Made by a program: the position numbers and the translations under genes. The notes below the pieces were generated by a model, which was not told the DNA's origin, did no database searches, and saw nothing but the letters and a program-made list of their open reading frames with translations. Shown piece by piece: positions 1-8,483 of a DNA stretch of 64,000 nt. Within the stretch, counting starts at the first letter, position 1; the number at the start of each line of letters is the position of its first letter. Source of the DNA: Dehalococcoidia bacterium (GTDB lineage: Bacteria > Chloroflexota > Dehalococcoidia > UBA2979); NCBI GenBank assembly GCA_023228825.1, contig JALOAL010000005.1:1-64000 (forward strand), given 5' to 3'.

Positions 1-36
1 CGGACGGCACCTCCCGCCCTCCGCCGCGCTGCTGGA

Positions 37-77
37 GTGTCCGATATGTCCCCGAACGGGTGTCCGATATCTCCCCG
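37..77. repeat. Short direct repeat at window edge
   Basis: Two 18-base copies starting GTGTCCGATAT, at 37-54 and 60-77, differ at one base and are spaced 23 bases apart. No gene is seen in bases 1-128. Closely spaced repeats like this occur at the ends of some insertion sequences, so the edge of an element lying to the left is possible, but no transposase is visible. Confidence 0.6.
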
Positions 78-128
78 GTCTGTACACCCGCGAGGGGGGA
101 GGGGGGCAGAAGGGGCGCTCCTGGGCCG

Positions 129-1277
129 CTATTCGTTGCCCAGGATGAGCGTGGCGGTCGCGGAGAACCAGCCGCCGGGGGCGTGCACGAGCGACGTCTT
201 CACGCCGTCCACCTGCGCCGCCGCCTCGCCTCGCAACTGCCGCACCGCCTCCTGGATGGCGAACATGCCGTACATGCCGGTGTGCGTGTACGAGAGCCCG
301 CCGCCGTTCGTGTTGATCGGGAGCGTGCCGCCGGGGGCGGAGTTCATCTCCGCGAACCAGGGGCCGCCCTCGCCCGGCTTCACGAAGCCAAGGGCTTCCA
401 GCGCGTAGATCGGGGTGTGCGAGAAGGCGTCGTAGAACATCGCGTGGTTAATGTCCTCCAGGCCCAGTCCGGCCATCCTCAGGGCGTCCGGGCCGGTCAC
501 CTTCGCGGCGGCCGTCCACTCCGTCAGGTCCGCCATGCTGCTGATGTTCTGGTGCATGGTGGACTCGCCACGGCCCAGGACGTAGACCGGCTTCTTCGGG
601 AAGTCCTTCGCGCGGTCCTCAGACGTGAGTATGAGCGCACCGCCGCCGTCAGTGACCAGGCAGCAGTTCAGCAGGTGCAGCGGCCACGCAATAAGGCGGC
701 TGTTCAGCACGTCCTCCACCGTGATCGGGTCGCGCATCATGGCGCGCGGATTGCGCTCCGCCCACTGGCGCGTGGCCACAGACACCGCCGCCAGGTGCTC
801 CTCGGTGGTGCCGTACTTCGCCATGTGCGCCGCGATGGGCACCGAGAACATCGTGGGCGGCCCCGCCACGCCGAAGGGGGCCTCGAACTGGCCGCCGGGG
901 GTCTGGCGGCCGCCAGGGAAGCCGCCAGTGCCCACCCGCGAGCGCCCGGACTCCCCGTGCGTGATCAGCACGGTGCTGCAGTAGCCGGCGGCGATGGCCG
1001 CCACCGCGTGGCTCACGTGGATGAGGAACGAGCACCCGCCCACGCTGGTGCCGTCCACCCAGCGCGGCATGATGCCGAGGTACTCGGTCATCCCGGCGCC
1101 GGCCACGCCCGCGTACCCGTCGATGTCGTCCAGGGTGAGGCCAGCGTCGTCCAGGGCGTTGAATGCGGCTTCCGCGTGCAGTTGCAACTGGGAGTGGTTG
1201 GGCAGCACGCCCACCTCATTGGTCTCGGCCGCGCCCACGATGGCGACCTTGTGGCGCAGTTCGCGCGAGTCAAACAT
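129..1277 (-). CDS. Thiolase-fold protein (SCPx/lipid-transfer type)
   Basis: A 382-residue protein of the thiolase superfamily, closest in style to the sterol-carrier-protein-x or lipid-transfer thiolases (Ltp2-like) that cleave or retro-aldol acyl-CoA substrates. Visible signs are the N-terminal VAIVGAAET strand, a Cys at residue 82 in a TSVGGCSF context where the nucleophile normally sits, a GGGLSYTH segment carrying the conserved His, and a C-terminal HAPGGWFS motif typical of this subgroup. It lies 16 bases downstream of a DUF35 gene, the usual partner of such thiolases. The substrate (fatty, steroid side-chain or aromatic acyl-CoA) cannot be told from sequence. Confidence 0.8.
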   Translation of the reverse strand: MFDSRELRHKVAIVGAAETNEVGVLPNHSQLQLHAEAAFNALDDAGLTLDDIDGYAGVAGAGMTEYLGIMPRWVDGTSVGGCSFLIHVSHAVAAIAAGYCSTVLITHGESGRSRVGTGGFPGGRQTPGGQFEAPFGVAGPPTMFSVPIAAHMAKYGTTEEHLAAVSVATRQWAERNPRAMMRDPITVEDVLNSRLIAWPLHLLNCCLVTDGGGALILTSEDRAKDFPKKPVYVLGRGESTMHQNISSMADLTEWTAAAKVTGPDALRMAGLGLEDINHAMFYDAFSHTPIYALEALGFVKPGEGGPWFAEMNSAPGGTLPINTNGGGLSYTHTGMYGMFAIQEAVRQLRGEAAAQVDGVKTSLVHAPGGWFSATATLILGNE

Positions 1278-1293
1278 CTGCTACTCCGCTTCC

Positions 1294-1707
1294 CTACGCC
1301 AACCGGAACTTCGGCAGGGTGACCTGGTCATTGATGTCCTCGAACACGATCTCCACGGGCGCACCCACGGGAAGCGCTTCCGGAGTGGGTTCGTCCAGCC
1401 CCACGATGTTCGTCATCATGCGGCCGCCCTCCTGCAGGTCGACGAGCGCGATGACGTAGGGAGCCTCGAACGCGGGGTGTCCTCGGTGTGCGATCACGTA
1501 CGAGGCCAGCGTGCCCTTGCCGGACGCGGTGATCCACGCCACGTTGCGCGAATGGCATCCCGGCCGCGGACAGAACGGTCGAGGGTAGAAGTAGCCCTGG
1601 TTGCAGTCATTGCAGCGCTGGATCCGCAACTCGTGCCGCTTCATGCCGTCCCAGTATTCCTGGGTCTCCGGCGTCGGCTCCGGCAGCGGCTTCTGCATGC
1701 TCACCAT
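1294..1707 (-). CDS. Zn-ribbon/OB-fold DUF35 protein, thiolase partner
   Basis: A 137-residue DUF35-type protein with an N-terminal rubredoxin-like zinc ribbon (CNDC near residue 33, then CPRPGC near residue 47) followed by an OB-fold ending in a VEIVFEDI-like strand. Members of the family bind thiolases and hydratases and help form acyl-CoA channels, for example ChsH2-DUF35 with Ltp2. Its adjacency to the thiolase directly downstream supports a two-subunit enzyme. The start is the ATG at 1707; a second Met three codons in is also possible. Confidence 0.8.
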   Translation of the reverse strand: MVSMQKPLPEPTPETQEYWDGMKRHELRIQRCNDCNQGYFYPRPFCPRPGCHSRNVAWITASGKGTLASYVIAHRGHPAFEAPYVIALVDLQEGGRMMTNIVGLDEPTPEALPVGAPVEIVFEDINDQVTLPKFRLA

Positions 1708-1724
1708 GCGTCGGCTCCCATCTC

Positions 1725-1767
1725 TGTGCTTGCTTCTCGGTGCTTGCTTCTCTGTACTTGCTCGGTG
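1725..1767. repeat. Imperfect tandem repeat upstream of DUF35 gene
   Basis: Three imperfect copies of a roughly 14-base unit containing TGCTTGCTTCTC lie just upstream of the DUF35 start. They may be slippage products or part of a regulatory region. No operator is recognised. Confidence 0.4.
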
Positions 1768-1861
1768 CGATGTCAGCCATCATGTGCCCGGGCCGCCTCG
1801 TACGAGGGGTCTCGCCTCGGGCCGCGGGAATGCTAGCACCGGAGCGCTCGCGTGCACGAAA

Positions 1862-1888
1862 CAGGGGCCGCTCGTGGAGCGGCCCCTG
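1862..1888 (-). terminator. Rho-independent-like terminator
   Basis: A perfect 12-base-pair stem (CAGGGGCCGCTC and its complement) with a 3-base loop lies about 30 bases past the stop of the small membrane protein gene (minus strand). On that strand it is followed by TTTCGT, a short T-run. Confidence 0.65.
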
Positions 1889-1918
1889 CTGTGGGGTGAC
1901 GTCTGGTCTGTCGGCGGA

Positions 1919-2194
1919 CTACCTCACCGTCACCTGGTAATCCGGGACGATGTAGTACTGGAAGGATGATGGCGCGCCATCAGCACTGCCGCCGCCCTCG
2001 TTGTTGGCGCCGCCCGGGTCCACGGTGGGCACGGGGTTGTCCAGGCCCAGATCGCCGTCGTCGTCCGTGCTGGTACCCAGTCCGCCAAAGAGGAAGAACG
2101 CCAGCAAGACCGCGACCAGCACGGCGAGGACGATACCGATGACCATGCCAGAGGCGATACCGCCGCCCTCATCGTGAGTGTGCATGCGGGACAT
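1919..2194 (-). CDS. Small single-pass membrane protein, unknown
   Basis: A 91-residue protein with a His/Gly-rich N-terminus, one strong transmembrane segment (about residues 16-38, GMVIGIVLAVLVAVLL) and an acidic, Gly/Asn-rich outer part ending in a short hydrophobic strand. The ATG at 2194 was chosen because AAGGGA lies just upstream and the reading frame further upstream is not protein-like. It is a single-gene unit with its own terminator downstream. Function unknown. Confidence 0.6.
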   Translation of the reverse strand: MSRMHTHDEGGGIASGMVIGIVLAVLVAVLLAFFLFGGLGTSTDDDGDLGLDNPVPTVDPGGANNEGGGSADGAPSSFQYYIVPDYQVTVR

Positions 2195-2441
2195 ACCGAT
2201 CCCTTTCCGTACACGTCGCCGTTTCCGACGACTGCCCGAATGTAGAAAGAGAACGCTTGCGTCCCGCAAAGCATGGAGGTACCGGGCTCGCAGTTCCGTT
2301 GCGAACAGGATCGGCGCGCGCTGCCAATCAGTCGTCATAGGGCTGAGAAAGACGCGTCGCTGAACGCGACGGAGTGGAAACGCGGCCGCAGAGACGGCCA
2401 GGCCGGGTACACGCGACCAGACCGCCGCTACACCATGGGCC

Positions 2442-3206
2442 CTACACCATGGGCCAGGGCACCACCCGCCGGTCGTACGCCTCCATCGCCGGCAACACCG
2501 GATCCGCCACGAGCGCATCGAGGCGCGCGAGCAGCGCCTCGGCCTCCCCGGTCGCCAGGCGGTCCAGCAGCGGACGGGCCAGCGCATCGCAGGCGCGCAG
2601 GCTATCCCCCACCCGGCGCAGGTCCTCCACCCACTCGACGGGAAGTTCCGTGCCCGCGTAGTCCCAGATCACCGTGCGGATCTTGTCCACCCGGTTGAAG
2701 CAGAGGCCGTTGTCGATACCCCAGATCGTGCCCTGCGGGTCGAGCAGCAGGTGGCCGCCCTTGCGGTCGGCGTTGTTGGCCACCAGGTCGAACGCCGCGA
2801 AGCGCACGAACTGCCAGTCGTACCTGTCCACCTCCCGCAGTTCGAAGTAGTGCTGCTGCGGGTCGTGCTCGATGAACAACTGCAACGAGCCCGGTCCGTG
2901 CGGCCCGTCCGCCTGCACCGTGGGCGGGATGATGTCCCACCAGAGGAGCCGCGCCAGTTCGTACGCGGCGATCTCGCGGCTGTAGAGGCCGTCCGGGAAG
3001 TCGTACAGCGGCTGCTCGCCGCGCGCAGGCTTGTAGATGCCGTAGCCGCGCCCGTGCTCCTCGTGCTCCAGGTCAGCCAGGAAGACGTAGTTGGAGGAGT
3101 GGTAGATCAGGCGCACCCCGCCCATGGTGGCCTCGCGCATGGCCTGCTCCACCCAGACGTCCGTGGGCTTCCAGGGGTTCACCAGTGGCGAGTCGATCGA
3201 GGTCAC
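2442..3206 (-). CDS. SCO1664-type PI3/4-kinase-like protein
   Basis: A 254-residue protein resembling the SCO1664 family, small bacterial proteins with a phosphatidylinositol 3-/4-kinase-like catalytic core. Visible landmarks are YGIYKPARGEQPLYDFP (nucleotide-binding lysine region, residues 55-71), NNADRKGGH (catalytic loop, 144-152) and GIDNGLCF (metal-binding DxG-like segment, 163-170). The GTG at 3206 is the start, five bases after the stop of the upstream gene and behind a GAGGGGG ribosome site. The real substrate of this family is not known. It is the last gene of a four-gene operon that includes an inositol-monophosphatase-family enzyme. Confidence 0.8.
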   Translation of the reverse strand: MTSIDSPLVNPWKPTDVWVEQAMREATMGGVRLIYHSSNYVFLADLEHEEHGRGYGIYKPARGEQPLYDFPDGLYSREIAAYELARLLWWDIIPPTVQADGPHGPGSLQLFIEHDPQQHYFELREVDRYDWQFVRFAAFDLVANNADRKGGHLLLDPQGTIWGIDNGLCFNRVDKIRTVIWDYAGTELPVEWVEDLRRVGDSLRACDALARPLLDRLATGEAEALLARLDALVADPVLPAMEAYDRRVVPWPMV

Positions 3207-3211
3207 GCGCC

Positions 3212-4039
3212 TTACCCCCTCACGACCTCGCGCTCGGCCACGCCCAGCGTCAGGCGCATCGCCTCGCCGTGCATCATCATCATCGCCAGCGCGGGCAACG
3301 AGGCATCCAGCGCGCTGCGGGCGGCCTCGACCGACTCGTCCGTGAGGCCGGCCTCGCGCAGTGCGTCCGGGTTGGCGCGCAACGGCTCCGCCAGGAAGCG
3401 CGCTCCGCTGCGGGCGTAGTAGTAGAGGCCGCGTCCACGCCGCCGGAAGTCCGGGTAGGCCGCCAGGTGCTGCAACTCCTCCCACGCCACCGCCAGGTAC
3501 GCCGGCCACGCCGCCACCGCCCGATAGAGGTCCGGCGCGGACACCGTGCCGAGCACGACCGCCACCTCCGGCAGCAGGCCGGCGTCCTCCTCGACGCGGG
3601 GGATCGAGGTGGCCAGATGGCGCTGCTCGCGCTCGGTCAGCGGGCGCGGGTCGGGCTTGCCGTGGCCGCCGACTTCCTCGCGCCGCAACGCCTCCGCGAG
3701 CGCTGCGAGCAGGAGCAGCACCTGCGGCTGCACGTAGTGGAAGACGTCCACCACGTCCGCCAGCGCTGCCAGGTCTGCCTCGGACGAGCCGGCGGCCAGC
3801 AGGGCCTCGCGCGTGAGGACGGGCTCGTAGACCTGTTCCGCGGCGTCCAGCGCCATGTCTGTCATGTAGAGCGCGCTGCCCAGGAATCCCGCCGTGTCCA
3901 CGGAGGACGCGATGCGCGGCCACACCACGTCCAGGTAGCCCTCCGCCCCCGCCAGGCGCTCCAGCGCCTCCGGCACGTAGGGCGAGCGCAGGCGAGTTCG
4001 GATCGCCTCCAGCGTCACGGCAGCGGGCGCCCTACTCAT
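3212..4039 (-). CDS. DehI-like (2-haloacid dehalogenase family) protein
   Basis: A 275-residue, almost all-helical protein whose two-repeat layout resembles DehI, the cofactor-independent 2-haloacid dehalogenase. Repeat one includes VFHYVQPQVLLLLAALAEAL (about 98-117). Repeat two includes SAPDLYRAVAAWPAYLAVAW (about 167-186), where Asp170 lines up with the catalytic Asp of DehI as I remember it. Many family members in non-degrading bacteria have no proven dehalogenase activity, so the reaction is uncertain. It is tightly coupled to the kinase-like gene downstream (5 bases) and the phosphatase gene upstream (9 bases). Confidence 0.6.
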   Translation of the reverse strand: MSRAPAAVTLEAIRTRLRSPYVPEALERLAGAEGYLDVVWPRIASSVDTAGFLGSALYMTDMALDAAEQVYEPVLTREALLAAGSSEADLAALADVVDVFHYVQPQVLLLLAALAEALRREEVGGHGKPDPRPLTEREQRHLATSIPRVEEDAGLLPEVAVVLGTVSAPDLYRAVAAWPAYLAVAWEELQHLAAYPDFRRRGRGLYYYARSGARFLAEPLRANPDALREAGLTDESVEAARSALDASLPALAMMMMHGEAMRLTLGVAEREVVRG

Positions 4040-4048
4040 GGCGGTCGC

Positions 4049-4999
4049 TCACGGCCTGCGCCCCGCCAGGCGGCGCAGCACGCGCGTCCACACCGAGGGC
4101 CGCCGCGAGTGTTCGCGCATCGCGCGGGTGGCCTCCGTGGTGCCCACGAGCACGCTGCCGCGCCAGTCCCGCAGCGACGGCGCACGGTCGCCCTCGCGCT
4201 TGCGGACGGAGGCCGGCAACTCCCGAGGCGCCTCGAAGCGTTCGAAGGGCTCCCAGCCCCGCCGCCCGCGGATCCAGACCTCGCGCCCGGAGGCGCGCAC
4301 CAGCGCCAGGCCCCCGGCGATGTCCCAGATCTTCGGCCCCCAGAACGGCGCCGCGACGAAGATGCCGGCCGCGACGAAGGCCGCCTCCACGGCGATGGAC
4401 CCTGTCACGCGGTGGTCCCACAGCCGCGTGCCCGCTGGCGATCCCCCGGGCGCGGCCGCCAGCGTGCGCCGGACACGCGTGCGGCGTTCGTGGCTCACCT
4501 CCACGCCGTCCAGGCGCAACGGGCCGCCCTCGTGCGCGTGGTAGACGCCCGCCTGGAGCGCGTGCGTGGAGGCGCACCACACCGCGCCCACCACCGGCCG
4601 GCCGTGGTGCAGCACGCCAATGGAGACGGCGAACAGCGGGAAGCCATTCACGAAGTTGGCGGTGCCGTCCACCGGGTCCACCACCCACAGCCACTCCGCG
4701 TCCGGGGCAGGGTGCGCCTCCCCCTCCTCCCCCAGCACGAGGTGGCCCGGGAACTCCGCGAGCACGCGCGCCTGCACGGCCACCTCGACCGCACGGTCCA
4801 CCTCGGACACAGGGTCGCGGTCCTGCTCCTTGCCCTTCGCGTCCGGCTTGTAGTCCACCAGGATCTCGCGCGTCAGCGCCTCCGCCGCCACGGCGCCGGA
4901 CTCCTGCGCGAGGGCCACCGCTAGCGCCTCGATGCGCTCGAGCAGCGCCGGATCCGGCGTGGCGCCGGGGGCCACGGCTGCGGGGTCGGACAGGCTCAT
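4049..4999 (-). CDS. Inositol monophosphatase family protein
   Basis: A 316-residue Mg2+-dependent sugar-phosphate phosphatase of the IMPase/FBPase superfamily. Metal-binding motifs are GEEGEAH (residues 90-96), WVVDPVDGTANF (105-116) and, near the C-terminus, WDIAGGLAL. Likely substrates are inositol-1-phosphate, histidinol-phosphate, PAP or fructose-1,6-bisphosphate; the sequence does not decide. About 45 extra residues follow the usual C-terminus, with a basic end. Its ATG overlaps the stop of the upstream gene (ATGA at 4996-4999), so the two are translationally coupled. Confidence 0.88.
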   Translation of the reverse strand: MSLSDPAAVAPGATPDPALLERIEALAVALAQESGAVAAEALTREILVDYKPDAKGKEQDRDPVSEVDRAVEVAVQARVLAEFPGHLVLGEEGEAHPAPDAEWLWVVDPVDGTANFVNGFPLFAVSIGVLHHGRPVVGAVWCASTHALQAGVYHAHEGGPLRLDGVEVSHERRTRVRRTLAAAPGGSPAGTRLWDHRVTGSIAVEAAFVAAGIFVAAPFWGPKIWDIAGGLALVRASGREVWIRGRRGWEPFERFEAPRELPASVRKREGDRAPSLRDWRGSVLVGTTEATRAMREHSRRPSVWTRVLRRLAGRRP

Positions 5000-5730
5000 T
5001 CGATGGCCGCGCCAAACGTGGTGCCCACGGTGAGGATGCGCCCTCGCTGGGAGCGCACCAGGCCGTGGCGGGCCGTGTAGGCGGAGACCACGTCAGCAGG
5101 CGCGTGCGCGGAGGCCGGCCTGGCGCAGCGGTACCAGAGCGACATGGTGGGGAATGCGAACCACGTGGTGATCTCGTTCGAGGCGCCCATCATGTTATGT
5201 CCAATAGCCATCCCGTACCCGCCCTGGGACTCCAGCCACGGCCAGATCGTCTCCATGGAGACGCGGATGAACTCCTCCTGCCGTCCGCGCTCCAGCGCCA
5301 GCGTGCGCTCGGAGACGACGGAGCCCGGGCCGAACGAGTGCGGCATGGCCACCAGGTCCTGCCCGGCGGAACGGACGAAGGGCTGGTAACGCGTGGTCTG
5401 CGGAAACAGTTCGTACGGAGCGGCCTGGGAGTTCGTGATCAGCGCGCCGCGGCCTTTGAATGTGGCGCGCAGGTCCTTCGTCTCCTCGTTTACGCGCTCG
5501 TCCCGCAGGAACGCGCCGTCCGGGTATCGCGTGGCTTCCCAGTGGTCGAAGTCCTCGTAGACCGTGTGCGTGACCAGCGGCTCGCTGGAGGCGCCGAACG
5601 ACCACGAGCCAAAGGCCACCATCTGGGCGCCGTAGTGCCGGAAGGCCGGCCAGAGGCCCTCGCGACTCTGGCGCTCGAACTCGGCGCGCTGTGCGCGCGG
5701 CACGGTGAACTCGCGTTGGACGAGGATCAT
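4996..5730 (-). CDS. NIPSNAP-like/dimeric alpha-beta barrel protein
   Basis: A 244-residue soluble protein that appears to hold two ferredoxin-like alpha/beta barrel halves, as in NIPSNAP-type proteins: the N-terminal MILVQREFTVPRAQRAEFE and a later RTLALERGRQEEFIRVS segment start the two halves. Family members are mostly of unknown function, and some are quinone-type monooxygenase relatives. It is the first gene of the minus-strand operon reaching to 2442 and faces a divergent plus-strand gene across 86 bases, where the promoter must lie. Confidence 0.45.
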   Translation of the reverse strand: MILVQREFTVPRAQRAEFERQSREGLWPAFRHYGAQMVAFGSWSFGASSEPLVTHTVYEDFDHWEATRYPDGAFLRDERVNEETKDLRATFKGRGALITNSQAAPYELFPQTTRYQPFVRSAGQDLVAMPHSFGPGSVVSERTLALERGRQEEFIRVSMETIWPWLESQGGYGMAIGHNMMGASNEITTWFAFPTMSLWYRCARPASAHAPADVVSAYTARHGLVRSQRGRILTVGTTFGAAIE

Positions 5731-5816
5731 GCGGCCTCCCGACTGCTACCCGGACACCCCCCCAGCATATCCCCGCATGCCTGCACCCTCCCGCAACTTC
5801 CGTTAGCCTCCCATCC

Positions 5817-6014
5817 ATGTCACGACACACCCCCGACGAGCAGTGGATCGAGTCCACCGAAGGCGACCTGGATCCAGACCTGGCGGAGGAGGCTCCCTAC
5901 TCCGCCTGGGAGCCCCGGACGGGCTCCAACTGGTTCCCGTTCATCGCCAAGGTGGTCGCCGGCCTGCTGGCCGTCATGCTCATCCTGTCCGTGGTCCTCC
6001 CCGCCCTGACCTAG
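5817..6014 (+). CDS. Small membrane protein, unknown
   Basis: A 65-residue protein with an acidic soluble N-terminal half and one C-terminal transmembrane segment (about 43-63, IAKVVAGLLAVMLILSVVLP). It is divergent from the operon on its left. No strong ribosome site is visible, so the exact start is uncertain. No family recognised. Confidence 0.5.
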   Translation: MSRHTPDEQWIESTEGDLDPDLAEEAPYSAWEPRTGSNWFPFIAKVVAGLLAVMLILSVVLPALT

Positions 6015-6221
6015 CCGAGGCCCCCGAGCGTCCGGTGGCACGGGACCGCCACGGAGGATCGCCGCAGGCGGTGGGGGCGGGTAGAATCGGGCTCTCCCCG
6101 AGCCGATACGTCCGCGAATGACTCGGAGCGCGCCATCGCAGCCCGGCCCGCCTCTCCGCGCAGTGCGAGCGATGCGCCCAGCCCCGCCGGGCCGGTCGCC
6201 GCTGGACGCACCCAGGGCGAG

Positions 6222-7154
6222 GTGCGTCCGGCGGGCAACGCGGGCGCGGCGAGGCCCTTCGTCAAGTGGGCCGGCGGCAAGACCCAACTGCTGGATGCCC
6301 TGGTCGAGCGAGCCCCGCGCGACATCGACACGTACTACGAGACCTTCCTGGGCGGCGGGGCCATGTTCTTCCGCCTGCTCTCCGACCCCGACCTCGCCCC
6401 GAAGCGGGCCGTCCTGAACGACGTCAACCGCGACCTGGTCACCGTGTACGAGGTGGTGCGCGACGAGGTGGAGCGCCTGGTCGACCGCCTGGGCCGCACG
6501 GCCGAGGGCTACCTCGCAGCCGACGAGGACGAGCGCGCCCGGCTGTTCTACGAGGAGCGCGGACGTCGCCCGGAGGGGCGCGTGGACCTGGCGGCGCGGT
6601 TCATCTTCCTCAACAAGACCTGCTTCAACGGCCTCTACCGCGTCAACCGCAAGGGCGAGTTCAACGTGCCCCACGGCCGCTACCGCTCCCCCCGCATCCT
6701 GGACGAGCAGGGCCTCCGTGACGCCTCGGCCGCGCTGCGCGACGTGGAGATCACCTGCCTGGACTTCGAGGCCGCGCTGGCCGCGCCCCGGGCCGGCGAC
6801 TTCGTCTACCTGGACCCGCCGTTCGAGCCCCTCTCAAAGACCTCGTCATTCACGGGGTACACGCAGGGGGCGTTCGACCGACTGGAGCAACGCCGCCTGA
6901 AGTGGGCCGTGGACGACCTGACGGAGCGAAGCGTCTGCGTCATGCTCTCGAACTCCCCGCAGGACTACATCCTGGGCCTCTACTCCGCAGACCGAGGGCC
7001 GTACGACGGCACGCGCTACCGCCTCTCGCAGACGCCTGCCCGCCGCGCCATCAACCCGCGCGGCGACCGCCGCGGCGTGATCGACGAGTTGATCGTCCTC
7101 AACTACCCGGAGGGCACGGAACGTCGTTCACTGGAGTCCTCTACGCAGGCGTAG
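6222..7154 (+). CDS. Dam-like DNA adenine N6-methyltransferase
   Basis: A 310-residue D12-class (Dam family) N6-adenine methyltransferase acting on DNA with S-adenosylmethionine. The FVKWAGGK motif (13-20) and ETFLGGGAMFF (40-50) form the cofactor pocket. The catalytic motif IV is DPPF (198-201) rather than the usual DPPY. The FNGLYRVNRKGEFNVPHG segment is characteristic of Dam. No restriction endonuclease is next to it, so it looks solitary. The GTG at 6222 is used because the family's conserved start follows shortly; upstream starts are possible. Recognition sequence unknown (GATC is the default guess). Confidence 0.88.
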   Translation: MRPAGNAGAARPFVKWAGGKTQLLDALVERAPRDIDTYYETFLGGGAMFFRLLSDPDLAPKRAVLNDVNRDLVTVYEVVRDEVERLVDRLGRTAEGYLAADEDERARLFYEERGRRPEGRVDLAARFIFLNKTCFNGLYRVNRKGEFNVPHGRYRSPRILDEQGLRDASAALRDVEITCLDFEAALAAPRAGDFVYLDPPFEPLSKTSSFTGYTQGAFDRLEQRRLKWAVDDLTERSVCVMLSNSPQDYILGLYSADRGPYDGTRYRLSQTPARRAINPRGDRRGVIDELIVLNYPEGTERRSLESSTQA

Positions 7155-7354
7155 CGCCTCCGTCTTCCCTCCCACATAGACCCCGGTCTTCTCCACGCCC
7201 AGGCACAGGTCCCGCGCCACCGGCGCATGCGGCAGCGACCATCTCCCGCCACGAGGAGGGCGTGAAGTGGCCCGGCTCGGCGCCCGCGCTACCCCTCGAC
7301 GTGCGCGTGAGAGCGCCTGTCTCCAGGGAGAGTCCCCACGGTACCCTCGGCAGC

Positions 7355-8326
7355 ATGACCGACACTCGTACTCTCCTCGTCACCCGTCTCGTCGCAGACC
7401 GCCTCGCAGACTTCCTCGCCACGCTCGAAGCGGTCGAGGTGCTCGTTGCGCCAGAAGGGCAGGGCGAGACGCTGTCCCCGGAAGAACTGGGACGCGTGCA
7501 GGCCGCCTTCTTCACGAACGACAGCGGCGGGCGGCGGGTGCTGGGCGCGGCGCGCCGGGCGCCGAACCTGCGCTGGATGCACCTGGGGCACGCCGGCACA
7601 GACGCCCCGATCTTCCAGGAGATGATGGACCGCGGCATCGTAGTCACCAACTCCTCCGGCGTCACCGCAGAGCCCATCGCCCAGAGCGTGATGGCCGGAC
7701 TGCTCGCGCTGAACCGAGGCCTTCCCGCCTGGATGGATGCGCAGCGGAGACGCGCCTGGGAACCGCTGGAAGACGGCGCACGCGACCTCCGAGGCCAGAC
7801 CGTCACCATCCTGGGCCTCGGGGCCATCGGCGGGCACGTGGCGCGCTTCTCGCGCGCCTTCGGCCTGCGCGTGGTGGGCGTACGACGCTCCCCCGCCGGC
7901 ATCGAGGACGGCGTGGACGAGTGGCTCGCGCCCGACCGCCTGGCGGAGGTGCTGCCTCGGACGGACGTGCTCGTGATCACGCTGCCGCTCACCTCCCAGA
8001 CGCGCGGGCTACTGGACGCGGCGCTGCTGGACCGCATGCCGGAGGGCGCACTGCTGATCAACGTGGCGCGCGGCCAGATCGTGGACGAGGCCGCCCTCGC
8101 GGAGCGCCTGGCGTCCGGACACCTCGGTGGCGCCTACCTCGACGTGTTCGAGGAGGAGCCGCTGCCGGAGGACTCGCTGCTCTGGTCGCTCCCGAACGTG
8201 ATCATCAGCCCGCACAACGCCGGCCACTCCGCCGGCAACCGCGAGCGCGTGGATGCAGTCTTCCGCGAGGAAGTCACCCGCTGGCTCCGCAACGAGGAGT
8301 CGCCTCGGCGCGTCCGGGACCGGTAG
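7355..8326 (+). CDS. D-2-hydroxyacid dehydrogenase (NAD-dependent)
   Basis: A 323-residue member of the D-isomer-specific 2-hydroxyacid dehydrogenase family, reducing 2-oxoacids to D-2-hydroxyacids or the reverse with NAD(P)H. The dinucleotide site GLGAIGGHVARF is intact. NVARGQIVDE contains the substrate-binding Arg, LDVFEEEPLP the conserved Glu, and SPHNAGHS the catalytic His. The start is the ATG at 7355; sequence upstream in the same frame is not protein-like. It stands alone on the plus strand, opposite an Ldh/aldolase/second dehydrogenase group that may act on related 2-oxoacids. Substrate unknown. Confidence 0.88.
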   Translation: MTDTRTLLVTRLVADRLADFLATLEAVEVLVAPEGQGETLSPEELGRVQAAFFTNDSGGRRVLGAARRAPNLRWMHLGHAGTDAPIFQEMMDRGIVVTNSSGVTAEPIAQSVMAGLLALNRGLPAWMDAQRRRAWEPLEDGARDLRGQTVTILGLGAIGGHVARFSRAFGLRVVGVRRSPAGIEDGVDEWLAPDRLAEVLPRTDVLVITLPLTSQTRGLLDAALLDRMPEGALLINVARGQIVDEAALAERLASGHLGGAYLDVFEEEPLPEDSLLWSLPNVIISPHNAGHSAGNRERVDAVFREEVTRWLRNEESPRRVRDR

Positions 8327-8483
8327 GACGACGGGCCGGCGCCGCCCTCTGGCCCCCGCTGCGCGCACGCCCCACGGCACGGGCTTCCCGGCCAGGCGCG
8401 GCCTCGCTCGTCGCGAGCCCATCGCCACGGACCGTCGTATGCACGCGCGCAAGCACATGCTCCGGATCACGGATGCGGCGGCT

